Shown here piece by piece: positions 24,423-35,376 of a stretch of 64,000 nt of DNA. Source of the DNA: Metarhizium brunneum. Taxonomy: Eukaryota > Ascomycota > Sordariomycetes > Hypocreales > Clavicipitaceae. The stretch's first letter is position 1. Every line of letters begins with the position of its first letter. Location: positions 3,844,001-3,908,000 of the forward strand of contig NC_089425.1 of the NCBI RefSeq assembly GCF_013426205.1. Direction: 5' to 3'. The notes beneath the pieces were generated by a model, which was given only the letters and a program-made list of their open reading frames with translations, was not told where the DNA came from and did no database searches. Position numbers and translations under genes: made by a program.

Positions 24423-26138
24423 ATGGCGAATAAGCTCCGACCGGGTTCTCGCTCCGGATCCCTCTCCGGATCCCTCTCCGGATCTCTCTCCGTGCCCGTC
24501 TCGGGCCCGCGCGACCTCGAGTTCGGCAAGGGTCGCTCCGCCAAGCTGGCCTCCATCTTCGGCGGGTCGGGCGTCACCATCGGGCCTCGCATCTGCGACA
24601 TCCCCGAGTACCTGAAGGAAGAGGTATCCGAGGGCGAGGGCGAGTCCAGCGAGGCCATCCTCAACCGCCAGCTTGCGTCCGAGGACGGCGCCGCCATCCA
24701 GTACCGCACCTGCTCGTGGCAGAAGACGGCCGCCCTGCTCTTCAGCGAGTACATCTGTCTGGCCATCATGAGTTTCCCCTGGTCCTACAGCTACCTCGGC
24801 CTCGTGCCGGGGCTGATCTTGACGGTTGTTGTCGCCGCCATCGTCCTGTACACGAGTCTTGTGCTGTGGGAGTTTTGCCTGCGCCACCCTGAAATCCGCG
24901 ACGTCTGTGATCTCGGCCAGACGCTGTTCTGGGGCAAGGAGTGGGCGTGGTGGGGGACGGCCGTCATGTTCGTCCTCAACAATACCTTTATCCAGGCGCT
25001 GCATGTCCTCGTCGGCGCAGAGTACCTCAACACCATGACGGAGAGGACGGCCATCGGGGGGTGCCGCACCGTCGAGTTTTCCATCGTCATCGTCGTTATT
25101 TGCTGGCTGGCCTCGCTACCGAGGACATTTAGTATGATGTCCAAGCTCGGCACTGCCTCTGCCTTCTTCACCTTGATCAGCGTCGTCTTGGCCACTGCGT
25201 TTGCAGGCGTCCAGGGAAAGCCGGCCGGCTACTCGCCAGAGAAGGGTGAGCCGATTGTCACAGCCGTGCCCGTGGCGAGTACCACCTTTGTGCAAGGCAT
25301 GGCTGCGTTTCTGAATATTAGTTATACCTTCATCGGCCAGATTACCCTGCCTAGCTTCATTGCTGAAATGCGTGACCCGCGGTAAGTATTTCTTTTTTCT
25401 CCCTCGTATTGAAACGCTAGAGGGACGACGACTTAACTAACGGTTTGGTAGTGAATTCCCCAAGTCCCTCTGGGCATGCACAATCGCCGAAATCATCGTC
25501 TTCAGCGTCGTCGGCGCCGTCATCTACGCCTACAGCGGCAACCAGTACGTCAAGGCGCCCGCCTTTGGATCCCTCGACGACCTGTACAAGAAGGTCTCCT
25601 TCTCATTCATGATTCCGACAATCATCTTTCTGGGATGCCTGTACGCTTCGGTCACGGCTCGCTTCGTCTTCTTCCGCGTCTTCAGAAACTCAAAACACCT
25701 GAGCGACCACACGGTTGTCGGATGGGGCTCCTGGGCGGGCATCCTCCTCACGACGTGGATCTTCGCCTTTGTCATTTCCCAAGTCATTCCCTTTTTCTCC
25801 TCTCGTAAGTTTCAAGCTTTTTAAAAAACGAATCGAAAATTTTCAATACTGATCCTCCATTGTTAGTCCTCTCGGTTATGAGCTCCCTTTTTGACAGCTG
25901 GTTCGGCTTCATCTTCTGGGGCGTAGCCTACTTCCGCATGCGCACTGCCGACAAGACGATCGGGAGGAAGCGCAACCCCATCGGCGACTGGCTCTCCATG
26001 GGCCTCAATGTCGTCATCATCCTGACGGGCTTCTTCTTCTTGACGGCGGGGACGTATGCCAGCGTCCAAGGCATCATAGACTCGTTTAACGCAGGCGAGG
26101 TCGGTGGTGTGTTTAGTTGTAAGAGCAATGGTTTGTAA
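24423..26138 (+). CDS. amino acid transporter (Aa_trans/AAAP family, Mtr-like)
   Basis: Three exons: 24423-25381, 25452-25804 and 25867-26138, giving 527 aa. The first ~110 residues are cytosolic and include three SGSL units. About eleven membrane helices follow, starting LLFSEYICLAIMSFPWSYSY, the usual first helix of fungal neutral amino acid permeases. Later landmarks are VLNNTFIQALHVLVGAEYLN, LNISYTFIGQITLPSFIAEM, then DPR-EFPKSLWAC at the splice and SFSFMIPTIIFLGCLYASVT. The C-terminus ends VGGVFSCKSNGL. Family role: proton-coupled import of neutral or aromatic amino acids at the plasma membrane. The start is the first ATG after in-frame near-cognate codons; context CCATGG is strong. Confidence 0.92.
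24454..24491 (+). repeat. 12-bp coding tandem repeat, three copies
   Basis: Three successive 12-base units (GGATCCCTCTCC type; the third has one change) encode Ser-Gly-Ser-Leu repeats near the transporter N-terminus. In-frame expansion or contraction would alter only this low-complexity tail. Confidence 0.8.
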
Positions 26139-27063
26139 GATGCGTTTATTTTATTTTGTCTTTTTGCCTTTTTAGAAAGGGGGGCGGGAGAAAGCGTTGT
26201 GATGATGGTTGCAGGATTATATACGATTTGCATGACTGTTCTTTTTCTTGGCTTCTTCATGGCACGCAATATCGGTGGCGTCCAGCCTCGTCTTGGCCTT
26301 TGGTCTTGGACATGGGGCCAGCGTAGGGGTCCCGACGTGATGGCATGGCCGGGAGATGGGGTGATGGGATGGGGGTCTCGGTTATGATAGCTGTGCAAAT
26401 TTGTGGCTACCGTGCATGTGCATCATGTGCCGTCATGCTATGTCTTGTGTCTCTCGACTCTGGCCCCATTCGCCATCGGTCGGCGCTGTCGTTGCGTGAC
26501 TTGGCCGAGCTGCTTTACGCGTACGACCGGTGGACATTTCATCGGTAAAACCGCATGGAAACCTGGGTAAGGCGTAGTTTTGATTGCTGTGTTACTTGGA
26601 TGTCTTCTGCTTTCAACTGTTTTTGCCACGTGTAGGACGTTCCGTGTCCTGTTTTACGTGTCTGCTTACTTGCTGCGCGGCGTCTTTATCAAATATCATG
26701 AATGAGATTGTCCCGTCCGGTGTATGCATCGTCCAAACTACCCAGCTACGACTTATAGAATATCACTTTTGCTCCGTCTCTCCATCCAGGGTATTACTAT
26801 CGTACACTTCGCTGAGCATCCGCCATCTCTTCTTAAAATAGCCCGCCGCGTACCTGCACCCTGTCTGGTCTCCTCTTGCTTCTGACCATGTTATGCGCCG
26901 CGAGCCCTGATCCTCTCTTATTTCCTGGGGCGCTTTCCTATACTACCGTTGTTGCGAGATATTGCCCTCGCACGCCGCCATCGTCTGACTGCTGTCAAAC
27001 CGCCCTTCCCCCACAGCCTCCTGGACGCCTGCCGCTTTAATGACTGAGTTTGCTCATTTTGCG
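26139..27063. other. convergent intergenic region
   Basis: This holds the 3' flanks of the transporter (+) and the folate-type synthetase (-). No gene is seen. Confidence 0.5.
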
Positions 27064-28911
27064 TCATGTTCTCTTCCGCAACAGTGCTGCGATTCTGCTC
27101 CTCCGCTTGTCAGGCTGTCTAAAAATATCTTCAAAACTCATATACTTCTTCTCCGAGTCAACGGCATGTCCTCGCACTTTGAACATAGCGCTGTTGTATG
27201 CAAGCAAATGTTCATCACGTCGCTTTTCAAGACTCTCCAAGACTTTGGAAAGCTCCCCGTCGCCATCTTCGTTGCTGTCCATATCCTTCTTTGCGCTGCG
27301 AATGGCGCTGCGGTACCCGTCGGCTTGGCTCTTGTGATGCGCAGCATCTCGCTGGTGCTTTTGAATGCTTTCTGGCGTTGAGGGAGATACGGGATTGCCA
27401 CCATTGCGAACATCTCGGAAGACGGAACTGTTCATGGGGGAGAGATACCAGTGTCTTCTGGCTTGCTTGAACTCCCTAGCCTCTTCAGATGTCAGTGGTC
27501 TTTCTTTGGACAACTGGATGTAACGCCAGAGTTGCGACCGACCTGGCCGCCTCGTTTTGATCTTCCTGCTTGGTTCTACGCCTTCCATCTTGTAGAACTC
27601 CCGGATCATGTAGAGGCTTCCCGTTACGACGACGGGTCCGTCGTCCGCTTTGCTGCACGCCCACTGCACTCCGTTGCCAATATCGGGCTCACCATCGTAA
27701 ATGCGAGACTCGTCCTGGATTATCTGTGTGGCCACACCGCGGCCAAGATCGGCAGGCGCAGGCGGGGGATCATTGGGACCTTGGGCGTACTCGACAATTG
27801 CCAGATTGTCCTCTGGACGAATCAAGGTCTCAATGATTTTTGAAAAGGGCTTCGATTTGCTGGATGATAGTCCAATGACCCATGTCACTGGCTCACTGGT
27901 CTTCCGGAGAGATCCATCTACATACTTGGCCAGGGCCTCCACTCCCAACATGTTGTGAGCTCCGTCTACTAGTACTGACTTTTGACGTGTGCCATCTGTA
28001 AGTCCCGCTACGGAGACTTGCTCCATTCGTCCCGGCAACTGAGGTTTTAGTGCTAATAATTTGTTGGGGTCGATGTGAAGATGAGGAAACAGGTTTCGAA
28101 AAGCTAGCGTCGCGCAGAGCAGGTTCTGTTGCTCATAGTCCTGTAGTTTGAATCTGTCTCTGTCGAGGGATTCTATGAAAGGCAGTGCCTTGGATGATAA
28201 GCTGACTTGTGTTCCCACAGTTCGCGCGTGGTCTCGGAGAACATCCATGACAGAGGAGGGATTGGTGTGGTCCACAATACATGGTACTCCGGGACGCATG
28301 ATGCCAGCCTTGACTTTTGCAATCTCCTCAATGGTATTGCCTAGGTACTCTTGGTGGTCGAGGTCAATCTTGGATATGACGGTGACTGCCTTGTCCTTCA
28401 TGGCATTTGTGGCATCCGTGGCCCCGCCCATACCAACCTCGACTATGCCATACTGCACGTTCATCTTGTTGAAGACACGAAATGCCGCGGCGGTTTCGAG
28501 TTCAAATGGCGTCAAATCACCCGGGTCCTCTCCAGCGGCAAACGTCCACCCAGAAGAAACTCGTTTGTACGCCTCCTCGACATGTTGAAGCTCCATGTCG
28601 TACATGCGCTTGTTTATGTACAAGCCGTTGATTGTGATGGCGTTGTGACGCTCTGGTAGCGCCGGAGAGATGTACGTGCCGTGGCTAATGCCGGATAGTT
28701 TGAACATGCCGGCGAGCAACGCACATATTGATCCTTTGCCGTTGGTGCCGCCGACGTGGACACCAATCCATTTTTGCTCCTCTGGGACAACGCGACTGAT
28801 GCGTTCCAGCCCAAGCTTAATGTTGCGATTTGCCATGGCCGATTGCTTTTGGGCGGGCATGACGGCTCTGATGCGAGCTAGAGCTCTTTGAATGTCTCTG
28901 GCTGCCGGCAT
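27064..28911 (-). CDS. fol3: dihydrofolate/folylpolyglutamate synthetase family protein (Fol3-like) with C-terminal extension
   Basis: Single exon, 615 aa. The Mur-ligase fold is clear: P-loop GTNGKGS at 55-61, SHGTYISPALPERHNAITIN, then FELETAAAFRVF, YGIVEVGMGGATDATNA, ISKIDLDHQEYLG, IVDHTNPSSV and LVDGAHNMLGVEALA. The family adds glutamate to dihydropteroate (Fol3) or to reduced folates (Met7). The overall pattern (a short N-terminus, no mitochondrial presequence) is nearer Fol3. The catalytic part ends near residue 465 (VVVTGSLYMIREFY). About 150 more residues follow, basic and helical, starting RPGRSQLWRYIQLSKERPL and ending RRSRIAALLRKRT. This tail is far longer than in yeast Fol3 and resembles no domain I know. 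Confidence 0.88.
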   Translation of the reverse strand: MPAARDIQRALARIRAVMPAQKQSAMANRNIKLGLERISRVVPEEQKWIGVHVGGTNGKGSICALLAGMFKLSGISHGTYISPALPERHNAITINGLYINKRMYDMELQHVEEAYKRVSSGWTFAAGEDPGDLTPFELETAAAFRVFNKMNVQYGIVEVGMGGATDATNAMKDKAVTVISKIDLDHQEYLGNTIEEIAKVKAGIMRPGVPCIVDHTNPSSVMDVLRDHARTVGTQVSLSSKALPFIESLDRDRFKLQDYEQQNLLCATLAFRNLFPHLHIDPNKLLALKPQLPGRMEQVSVAGLTDGTRQKSVLVDGAHNMLGVEALAKYVDGSLRKTSEPVTWVIGLSSSKSKPFSKIIETLIRPEDNLAIVEYAQGPNDPPPAPADLGRGVATQIIQDESRIYDGEPDIGNGVQWACSKADDGPVVVTGSLYMIREFYKMEGVEPSRKIKTRRPGRSQLWRYIQLSKERPLTSEEAREFKQARRHWYLSPMNSSVFRDVRNGGNPVSPSTPESIQKHQRDAAHHKSQADGYRSAIRSAKKDMDSNEDGDGELSKVLESLEKRRDEHLLAYNSAMFKVRGHAVDSEKKYMSFEDIFRQPDKRRSRIAALLRKRT

Positions 28912-29789
28912 GGTGCGGCAAGGAGCGCTGGTGGGTGAGAGCAGCAGCCCTCACAATTGACGCGGGCTATGCCGACAGGCTATGAGAGACGAAGTAAGCA
29001 CCTCATCAAGGCCAGCGTCTGAAGGGAACCTCTCTGGTTGCTGAGGACAGGATGGCTGTGGAAGTCGTTGAGCGATGAGCAAGTTGGGCCTGGAGCTTTC
29101 CAAAAATCGGTTGACGTTGGATGGGCACCAGCCACAGGAGCACACGCATGAGCCACACTTACTTGCAGGGGTCTCGCAGGACCCATATGTGGCCTGTTTC
29201 AGCATACTCGATGGTGACTTGTGTACTAACGGGTTTCAGACTATCCTCAGAGTCTGAATGTTAATAAACATGTTGACAATACATGCGTGGAAAAAATTAT
29301 CATGATGCTTCAGGCAAAGTCACAAGCCCCGTCGCAATTGCAACGGCGCTGCCGCTACTCCGTACAAAAAAAAGTCAAGGACAAACAGGGCAGATGTCCA
29401 CATCCCCTGTCCCGTCCACCTTCGACTTCTCGGAGCGTTTCCCTCTTGAGCAACCATCTCCATCACCATCTCCATCAAAACTCCTTCCCGTCTTTTGCCA
29501 TCACGCGCACGCGCCCATTCATCGCGAGTGAAGTCCCCTGTTATTCTGCGAGCCGCAGATATCATTCAGGATTGTTATTTCTGCATTTTTTTGCTTTTCA
29601 GATTTCCTCCAATTTCAGGACGCTGCACATTCGCTGCATTCGCTTCACGGTGACAGCATCATTCGATCGCGTACCAGCCTGCAGCTTCTCCCGCTCGTTG
29701 CTCCATTTCTCGCAGGCGCGCATTGCGAAACACGACAAACCTCCTCCTCTACACGGCCGGAAACACGTTGAAACTGACCAGACGGCATT
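28912..29789. other. divergent promoter region
   Basis: This lies between the Fol3-like gene (-) and the 485-aa protein gene (+). A C/T-rich leader starts near 29400. One TACTCCGTAC motif lies near 29356. No gene is seen. Confidence 0.5.
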
Positions 29790-31676
29790 ATGGGTTTACC
29801 GTAAGTATTTCCTTCAGCAAGACTCGCCAGTCAAGTAGTGTCCGGTCGTAGAGATGAGCTTGTGACCTGGGCGCTCGTGCATCTGTCATTGTCCTTCCAT
29901 CTCACGTATCATGTATTCATCCCGTCCTTGCCTTTACCCTCTCTTGCGGTCTTCCGGGCGAATGTCTCCCATGCGCGTACAACACTTTGTAACGCATTGT
30001 GCCCAACGCGTGTTAGATGTACCGTTAACCGCGGAATTGCATTGTTCCTTGCTCCAGCCTCCTGTTGCTCTTCCCATTCAACACTGTCTAGTTCCCTGTA
30101 CCATTCAGAGCCGTAACTGATGCCTGGACCTCAATAGCCTGTTTGTGGAACCAGTCGAATCAGACTTGCCCAACAAGACTTCCATTAAGACGGGAGCCAC
30201 CTCTCCTCCGCGCTCCTCCTCGCGACGCCCAAGCCGATCAGAGATCCGCGATCGTCGCAGCGGCATAAGACGTGCGGGTGTGCGAATTTACAATTCGGCG
30301 CAGCGAAACGTGCCGCGCAATGCGCGTGAACGATTGCTTCCATGGGTTGAATCGTCGTCATCCAGAACCCAAGATCCAACCGACGCCGCTGCAGCAGACC
30401 GTCGATCAGGTATCTTTCGTGAGGTGCTTCGAGAGATGAGTGGGAGTGATGAACGTCGCAGGGAGCGCCTCGAAGAGCGCATGAGTGCGCTATTCAACTC
30501 TACTTCAGGGTCAGCGCCTCCGGAACACGAAAATATGTCTGAAGGGGTTGATCTCGGGTGGTGGTCAGCCGGAGATGGCTCTCGTTTGGCCCATGTGAGA
30601 CGGTCAAGAGTGGTAGGTCGTTTCCTTTACAGCTACATAAGTATGTACCTACTTAGGTAGTCTACTTATGTTGGCAAGTGAATTATTCACTGATGCGCCC
30701 GCAGCACGCCCCTCAATCCCAGACGAACCGGATTGCAGACGGCCCTCTGCTTCTTCCGCCCCGCAGAGCACATCCTCGCCAACAGCAGGATATAACCGCT
30801 ACTCGCAGCGGCGATTTGTCGCCACTTGACCCTTATTTACTTCGCAGCCTGAATGCCCGTCAGATGATGCCTAGTCGACGCGGTGCCTTGGGTATGGATG
30901 GCCTTGGTGACCGAGAGAGAAGCCTGAGCCCGGAAGGATGGGATACACTTTTGTCCACGCTGACACCAGATCCACAACCACCAAGCGCAGGCTCGTCCTT
31001 TGCATCCGTAGCAGCTTCCCAAACCGCCGGACCGTCATCAGGTACACCTACCTCGGCTCCGGACATTATGGAGGAAGCACTTCTGGATGCCCCCTGCGAA
31101 TCGGGATGCGAAAACTCAGACTTGGACATGGATGATGCGGATTATGAGCATCCTGATTTCGCGCGTATCCGGCGAACTCGACAAGACAGAAGGAACTTAG
31201 AATTAGTGCGGGCAAACCGACTTGCCTTGACCTCGGGAGACCCTAGGATGGAAACCACGGGGCATCCCACACCTGGCAGCCGCACAACTAGACAAATTAA
31301 CACGGCAAACGGGCCCCTTACCATATACGAGTCTTCCGGGCGACTGGGTCAAGCAATCGAGCCGACTCGCCTGTCTCGACCCTCCACTAACAACTCGCCA
31401 GGCGTCTGGGTCGGCCAGCTCTCAGTCGGGGCTTTAGGTCAAGAAGACGGCGACGCTGACGGGCCCAGTCAGAACCCAGAAGACGCTACGTTCCCTACAC
31501 AATCCAATGCAATGGCCTCGGAAGACGACTGGGCGGGCATGCAACGCATTGTGCGAAGCCTTGCCCGGAGAGAAGACATCCCCGATGAGTGGTGGGCTGA
31601 TGCTGGTCTCAGCCGCACACTCAGACAGGAGGAATCTAGTACGACGAGCAACGGTACTATGCGTCAGGGCATCTAA
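29790..31676 (+). CDS. fungal low-complexity protein (485 aa), function unknown
   Basis: Three exons: 29790-29800, 30138-30612 and 30705-31676. The first coding exon is only 11 bases (ATGGGTTTACC, donor GTAAGT) and joins in frame to give MGLPLFVEPVESDLPNK. The protein is rich in Ser, Arg, Pro and Asp and is probably largely disordered. Features seen: an Arg-rich stretch (SRRPSRSEIRDRRSGIRR), a charged helix (ERRRERLEERMSALF), an Asp-rich patch (DLDMDDADYEHPDFARIRR), and an ordered C-terminal motif (DDWAGMQRIVRSLARREDI, then PDEWWADAGLSRTLR). I recognise the general type from ascomycete genomes but no named domain. Intron 2 contains a copy of the CCTACTTAGGTAG palindromic motif. Confidence 0.75.
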
Positions 31677-32677
31677 AGCATCTATCTGTTTTTGTTACAG
31701 GCGTAATGCATGGGCTTCAATTTGATGATGAACACCAGACAAAAAGGGGTTTATATGCAGACCAATGAATCGGTGGTAGATATTTTGATATTGCGGAAGT
31801 CTTGAATGAGGTTATGATTGTATTATATATATGCCGTCAGCGCACGAGAATAGTGGCGGGATAGAAAAAGGGGGCATTGAATGGTCGGAATAGCTGGCGA
31901 AAGCGGAAATGGGAGTGAATATACCGGCAGAACTTGGCATGGAAGTTGGACCGCAGTCTCTTGAAGGTGCCTTGGTTATATCCATCAGCATAGACGGGAT
32001 GACGGGTGTACGGAACAAGACGAATTGGATGCGGAGCTCCGGTCTGTGTCATTGTTTGTCGTGATGCCATTGGCCCATTGGCCTCCTTTGTCCAAGTGAC
32101 GTTGCACAGAAGATAAAGCAGCACCAGTTGATGTTCCGGCCCTATGACCAGAGATGACCAGAACGGCGGAGGCGTCAGTAGGGGAGTCGATGTCAACAGC
32201 GAACTCGGGCGGCTGGCTCTTCCGCGAATTTCCAGACGTCCTCCCGTCCAAGCAGACTGTAACTATGAAGTATATACCTGGAGACTGTTTCCCTTGCACT
32301 TGGAGCTCAGCGACGTCTGGCGTTCCTGGTATCAGCACAGCAGGCCGCGCAGTGCGTCCGGCACCGCAAGTAAGAACCGCGTGTAACCATCCAGCCTTGG
32401 GTTCAATCACACCCCCTCCGCAGTTTTGATGCCTAACTTGATGACAGGTATGAAAACGCCTTTGTAGCTGGAGAGACACGTTTCTTTTCCTTTTTCCCCC
32501 TGCGAAAAAGTAAATAAAAATAATTCAAAATTCAAATAAAAAGACGCCATTCATGGAGACTGCGCCTGCACTTACGGCAGCCCCCATCATCAACTACCTG
32601 GAAAATAACCAAGAGCTTTGTATTTCCTGAGGTATTGAAACAGGATCCTGGATGGGAGAGCGAAAGAGAGAGAGATA
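31677..32677. other. intergenic region
   Basis: This is the 3' flank of the 485-aa protein gene and upstream sequence of the C2H2 gene. A/T-rich runs occur near 32500-32545. A GGTTCAATC-like segment at 32401 has no matching tRNA arms. Confidence 0.5.
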
Positions 32678-33302
32678 ATGTCAGAGCAGATGAAACACTT
32701 CCTGTGCTGCGGGAGAATTTTTCGAGACGCCCACGCGCTGGAGCAGCACGTTCGCGATTCTCCAAACCACAAGGTGCCGGGCGTGGCCGGCGACGCCAAG
32801 CCGCACTCGAGCACGCAGCCCCTTGGCTCGACTGGATATTCCGACTCGAGCACTCCGCGGAGTGCGGGTGCTGGGTGCCCCTGCGGCGGGATGGTTGCTG
32901 GCGCAAACGGGCTCGAGGCCTGGGGCCACGGGGAGCTCTGCGGCCCAACGGCAAGTCACGATGTGAGTGTTGTTTAGTACATGTTTCGCCGTGCTAGAGA
33001 CCGGGGAATTTGGGGATTGGGCTAATTGGGAATACAAGCCGTTGGTGAAGAGTCTCGCGCCGATGTTGGAGCCGGATGAGCGGCTGAGATGCCGGCCCGT
33101 GACGTTTGTGAAGGAGGGGCAGGCCAAGGAGAAGAAGAAGAAGGGGACGGGGAAGGGGAAGGGGAATGGAAACGCTTCTCATCGGAGCTATGGGGTGTAT
33201 TCTGGTTCCGGACAGTGGTATTCTGATGTTGGTGATGATCATTCTCTGTGTGATAAGGATTGCGGGTGGTGTGGACATTGCGCCGAGGGAGTGCTGTATT
33301 AG
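32678..33302 (+). CDS. C2H2-type finger protein with CDKDCGWCGHC tail
   Basis: Proposed two exons, 32678-32962 and 33000-33302, giving 195 aa. The N-terminus reads MSEQMKHFLCCGRIFRDAHA, then LEQHVRDSPNH: a C2H2 finger of the ALxQHxxDSPxH type, with the two cysteines adjacent instead of two residues apart. The second exon encodes TGEFGDWANWEYKPLVKSLA, a Lys/Gly run (KEKKKKGTGKGKGNG), and a C-terminus LCDKDCGWCGHCAEGVLY. The join needs a 37-base intron (GTGAGT...GCTAGAG) in phase 0, short for fungi. The alternative is a single-base frameshift in the 10-base overlap of two ORFs. Function unknown; C2H2 fingers usually bind nucleic acid, but the altered spacing makes zinc binding doubtful. Confidence 0.5.
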
Positions 33303-33641
33303 GGTCCAAGGTCTCTTTGTTTTTTCAATCTTCTTTTGCGGTTCATCAATGGCATTCCACTTACCTACTAGGTGCATATGTATCTACCGGGACACGTCAA
33401 CATTGTGCCAAGCCAGTCGGTGCATGTATAATTTGATATTGAAAAGGCAAGTGCGTTCAATGTTCCTTTGGTACGTGCACTGGCGTGTGGGTCCCCCCCG
33501 GGCGCAACCTTGAGCATCATCAAACGTCAAGTCTGTTGGGATCAAGGCCTTCCGCTTCATCTCGCGTTCTGCCTTTCTCTCCCCAACTTGCCTCTATCGA
33601 TTCTCACTTCTCTTGCATCCGCGCGTGCCTTGCCGTGAACC
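33303..33641. other. intergenic region, F-box gene promoter
   Basis: A C/T-rich leader precedes the F-box ATG. Nothing else is seen. Confidence 0.5.
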
Positions 33642-34634
33642 ATGGAGCGGGTGCTTTCCCTCCCAGAGCTTTTGGAGAACATCCTCCTCCACCTCGACAT
33701 GACGACACTGCTCGTCTCCGTCCAGCGAGTTAGCAAAGCATGGAACAAGACCATTGCTTGCTCGCCCGCCTTGCAACGAAAGCTGTTCTTTCGGTCCATC
33801 ACTGCTGAACAGCTACCTGTATTTCGTGAACAGCTCATGGGAGAGGTCGAAATGGCGGGCTCGGACTATGAGTATCTCGGGCCCGCGCTCACCAAGTTGG
33901 TCCTCAATCCTCTTCTTGTCAAGAAGTTTGGCTTCTGCTTCTTCGACACTGGCCCTGCATTTGGCTACCATAGAGGGGCTGACTGCTTTTACATGTTGCC
34001 ATGGAGTCCAAATCGTCGCGAATTGATTACATGGAATCGTCGCAACAGTACTCCATTGCTGCAGGTGGGACCACCCAAACAGCTGGACGAGGCATCTTCT
34101 CAACTGGGAGAAACACGTAGAGCTCGCTTCACAACCAGGGGAGCTAGCTGGAGACGCATGGTGGTATCGCAACCAGCGCCCCCAGGTATTGGCTACTTGA
34201 CGCAAGAACTGACCCAGGAACTTCAACTACCCAACGAGCGTATTGGGGAAGCATTCATCCCGGCTGTGACGCCGGGAGAGGTCCAAATGGGCCAGCTTTA
34301 CGATATGGTCCAGTATCACGCAGGGCACCACAAGTCTGAATTAGCTGATTTCCGAGTCATATGGGAGCTCCCCCAGACTTTTCTAACTCAAAGTCTGCGG
34401 GAGCCCATGCGCCAACTCCTTGGCCAGACGACCTTGCTGGTATTATTCGCATTCAGCTATCTTGCCTCTTATACGGAACCGGAAAACGTTGTTGATTTTG
34501 ACTCAGCCTTTCGCTGCGAGGAGTTCTTACTGCCTGACTTTGTTGTGGAAAAGTCCCTACGTTTCATGAGAGGTGAGCCAGACTGGAAGGGTATGATCTC
34601 ACCATCGCACAAAGGTCCTCCCATATACTTATAG
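33642..34634 (+). CDS. F-box domain protein
   Basis: Single exon, 330 aa. The F-box is at the extreme N-terminus: LSLPELLENILLHLDMTTLL, VSVQRVSKAWNKTIACSPAL, QRKLFFRS. This domain docks on Skp1 in SCF ubiquitin ligases. The rest (about residues 55-330) has no repeats such as LRR or WD40. It contains NPLLVKKFGFCFF, SWRRMVVSQPAPP, VQMGQLYDMVQYHAGHHKS and DFRVIWELPQTFLTQSLREP. This layout is the common fungal F-box family with a conserved C-terminal region of unknown target. It sits beside the decayed amidoligase gene, tail to tail, but is itself intact. Confidence 0.85.
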   Translation: MERVLSLPELLENILLHLDMTTLLVSVQRVSKAWNKTIACSPALQRKLFFRSITAEQLPVFREQLMGEVEMAGSDYEYLGPALTKLVLNPLLVKKFGFCFFDTGPAFGYHRGADCFYMLPWSPNRRELITWNRRNSTPLLQVGPPKQLDEASSQLGETRRARFTTRGASWRRMVVSQPAPPGIGYLTQELTQELQLPNERIGEAFIPAVTPGEVQMGQLYDMVQYHAGHHKSELADFRVIWELPQTFLTQSLREPMRQLLGQTTLLVLFAFSYLASYTEPENVVDFDSAFRCEEFLLPDFVVEKSLRFMRGEPDWKGMISPSHKGPPIYL

Positions 34635-35376
34635 CTCTATTGGACGATTCAAAGAAAGCATCAGGAAGAACAGAGTGATGCCGTAAATGGAACTTTGGCC
34701 GGCATCGCCAACCTGAGGCTCTGCGTTGATGCAGATTCAATGAGGTTACCACAATATATTTATTACCGCCAACAAGAAGGAAATCCGCTTCATATTCTAA
34801 CTGTCCACTATGTCGGAGGTCTCCTCTTCTACGATAACGTCGTACTCGTCCATAGTCGCTCCCCTCCACTTCGGCCAGTTGGGTGACCTTTGGGCCTCGG
34901 CGTCTAAATAAATGTGAAGCGGATCTCTTTCTTGTTGGCGGTAAATGATGAAACAAAAGAGAAGGGCGGCCCATGGCTAGCCAAGCTAGTATGTAGCTGT
35001 TGAGTTTACAACAGCAATTTACACAGTGGAAAATAACGGTATTTTGGGAGGCTTTTTAGGGCCTCAATTGCTAGCTTTATTGATGTTGTTGATGATGAAT
35101 GGTCTGGATTGAATGATGAAAAATGCCGCAAATTTGATCCCGGCCCTTTTATACCCGGTCAGAGGCCCCTGACGATAACCCTCAAATTTATCCCTTTATG
35201 ACTCGACAGTAGCGTGGCCTATGTTGAACCAGAATTTCTTCAAGATGAAGCACTGGCGGATGCTGGAGTGCTTGGTCGAGAATTAACCTGCAAGAAATTT
35301 AGTAGGCGGCCAAAGAGCAGTTGGTCTGAAATGTCTTGGTTTCTGACTTACTTTGACCGCAAAATTGCTTTCTTTG
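34635..35376. other. convergent intergenic region
   Basis: This holds the 3' flanks of the F-box gene and the amidoligase-like gene. A run of TTGATGTTG-type simple sequence lies at 35075-35105. No gene is seen. Confidence 0.5.

Noticed and set aside
32395..32415. GGTTCAATC-like B-box on the plus strand
   Set aside because: No paired T-stem and no acceptor or anticodon arms.
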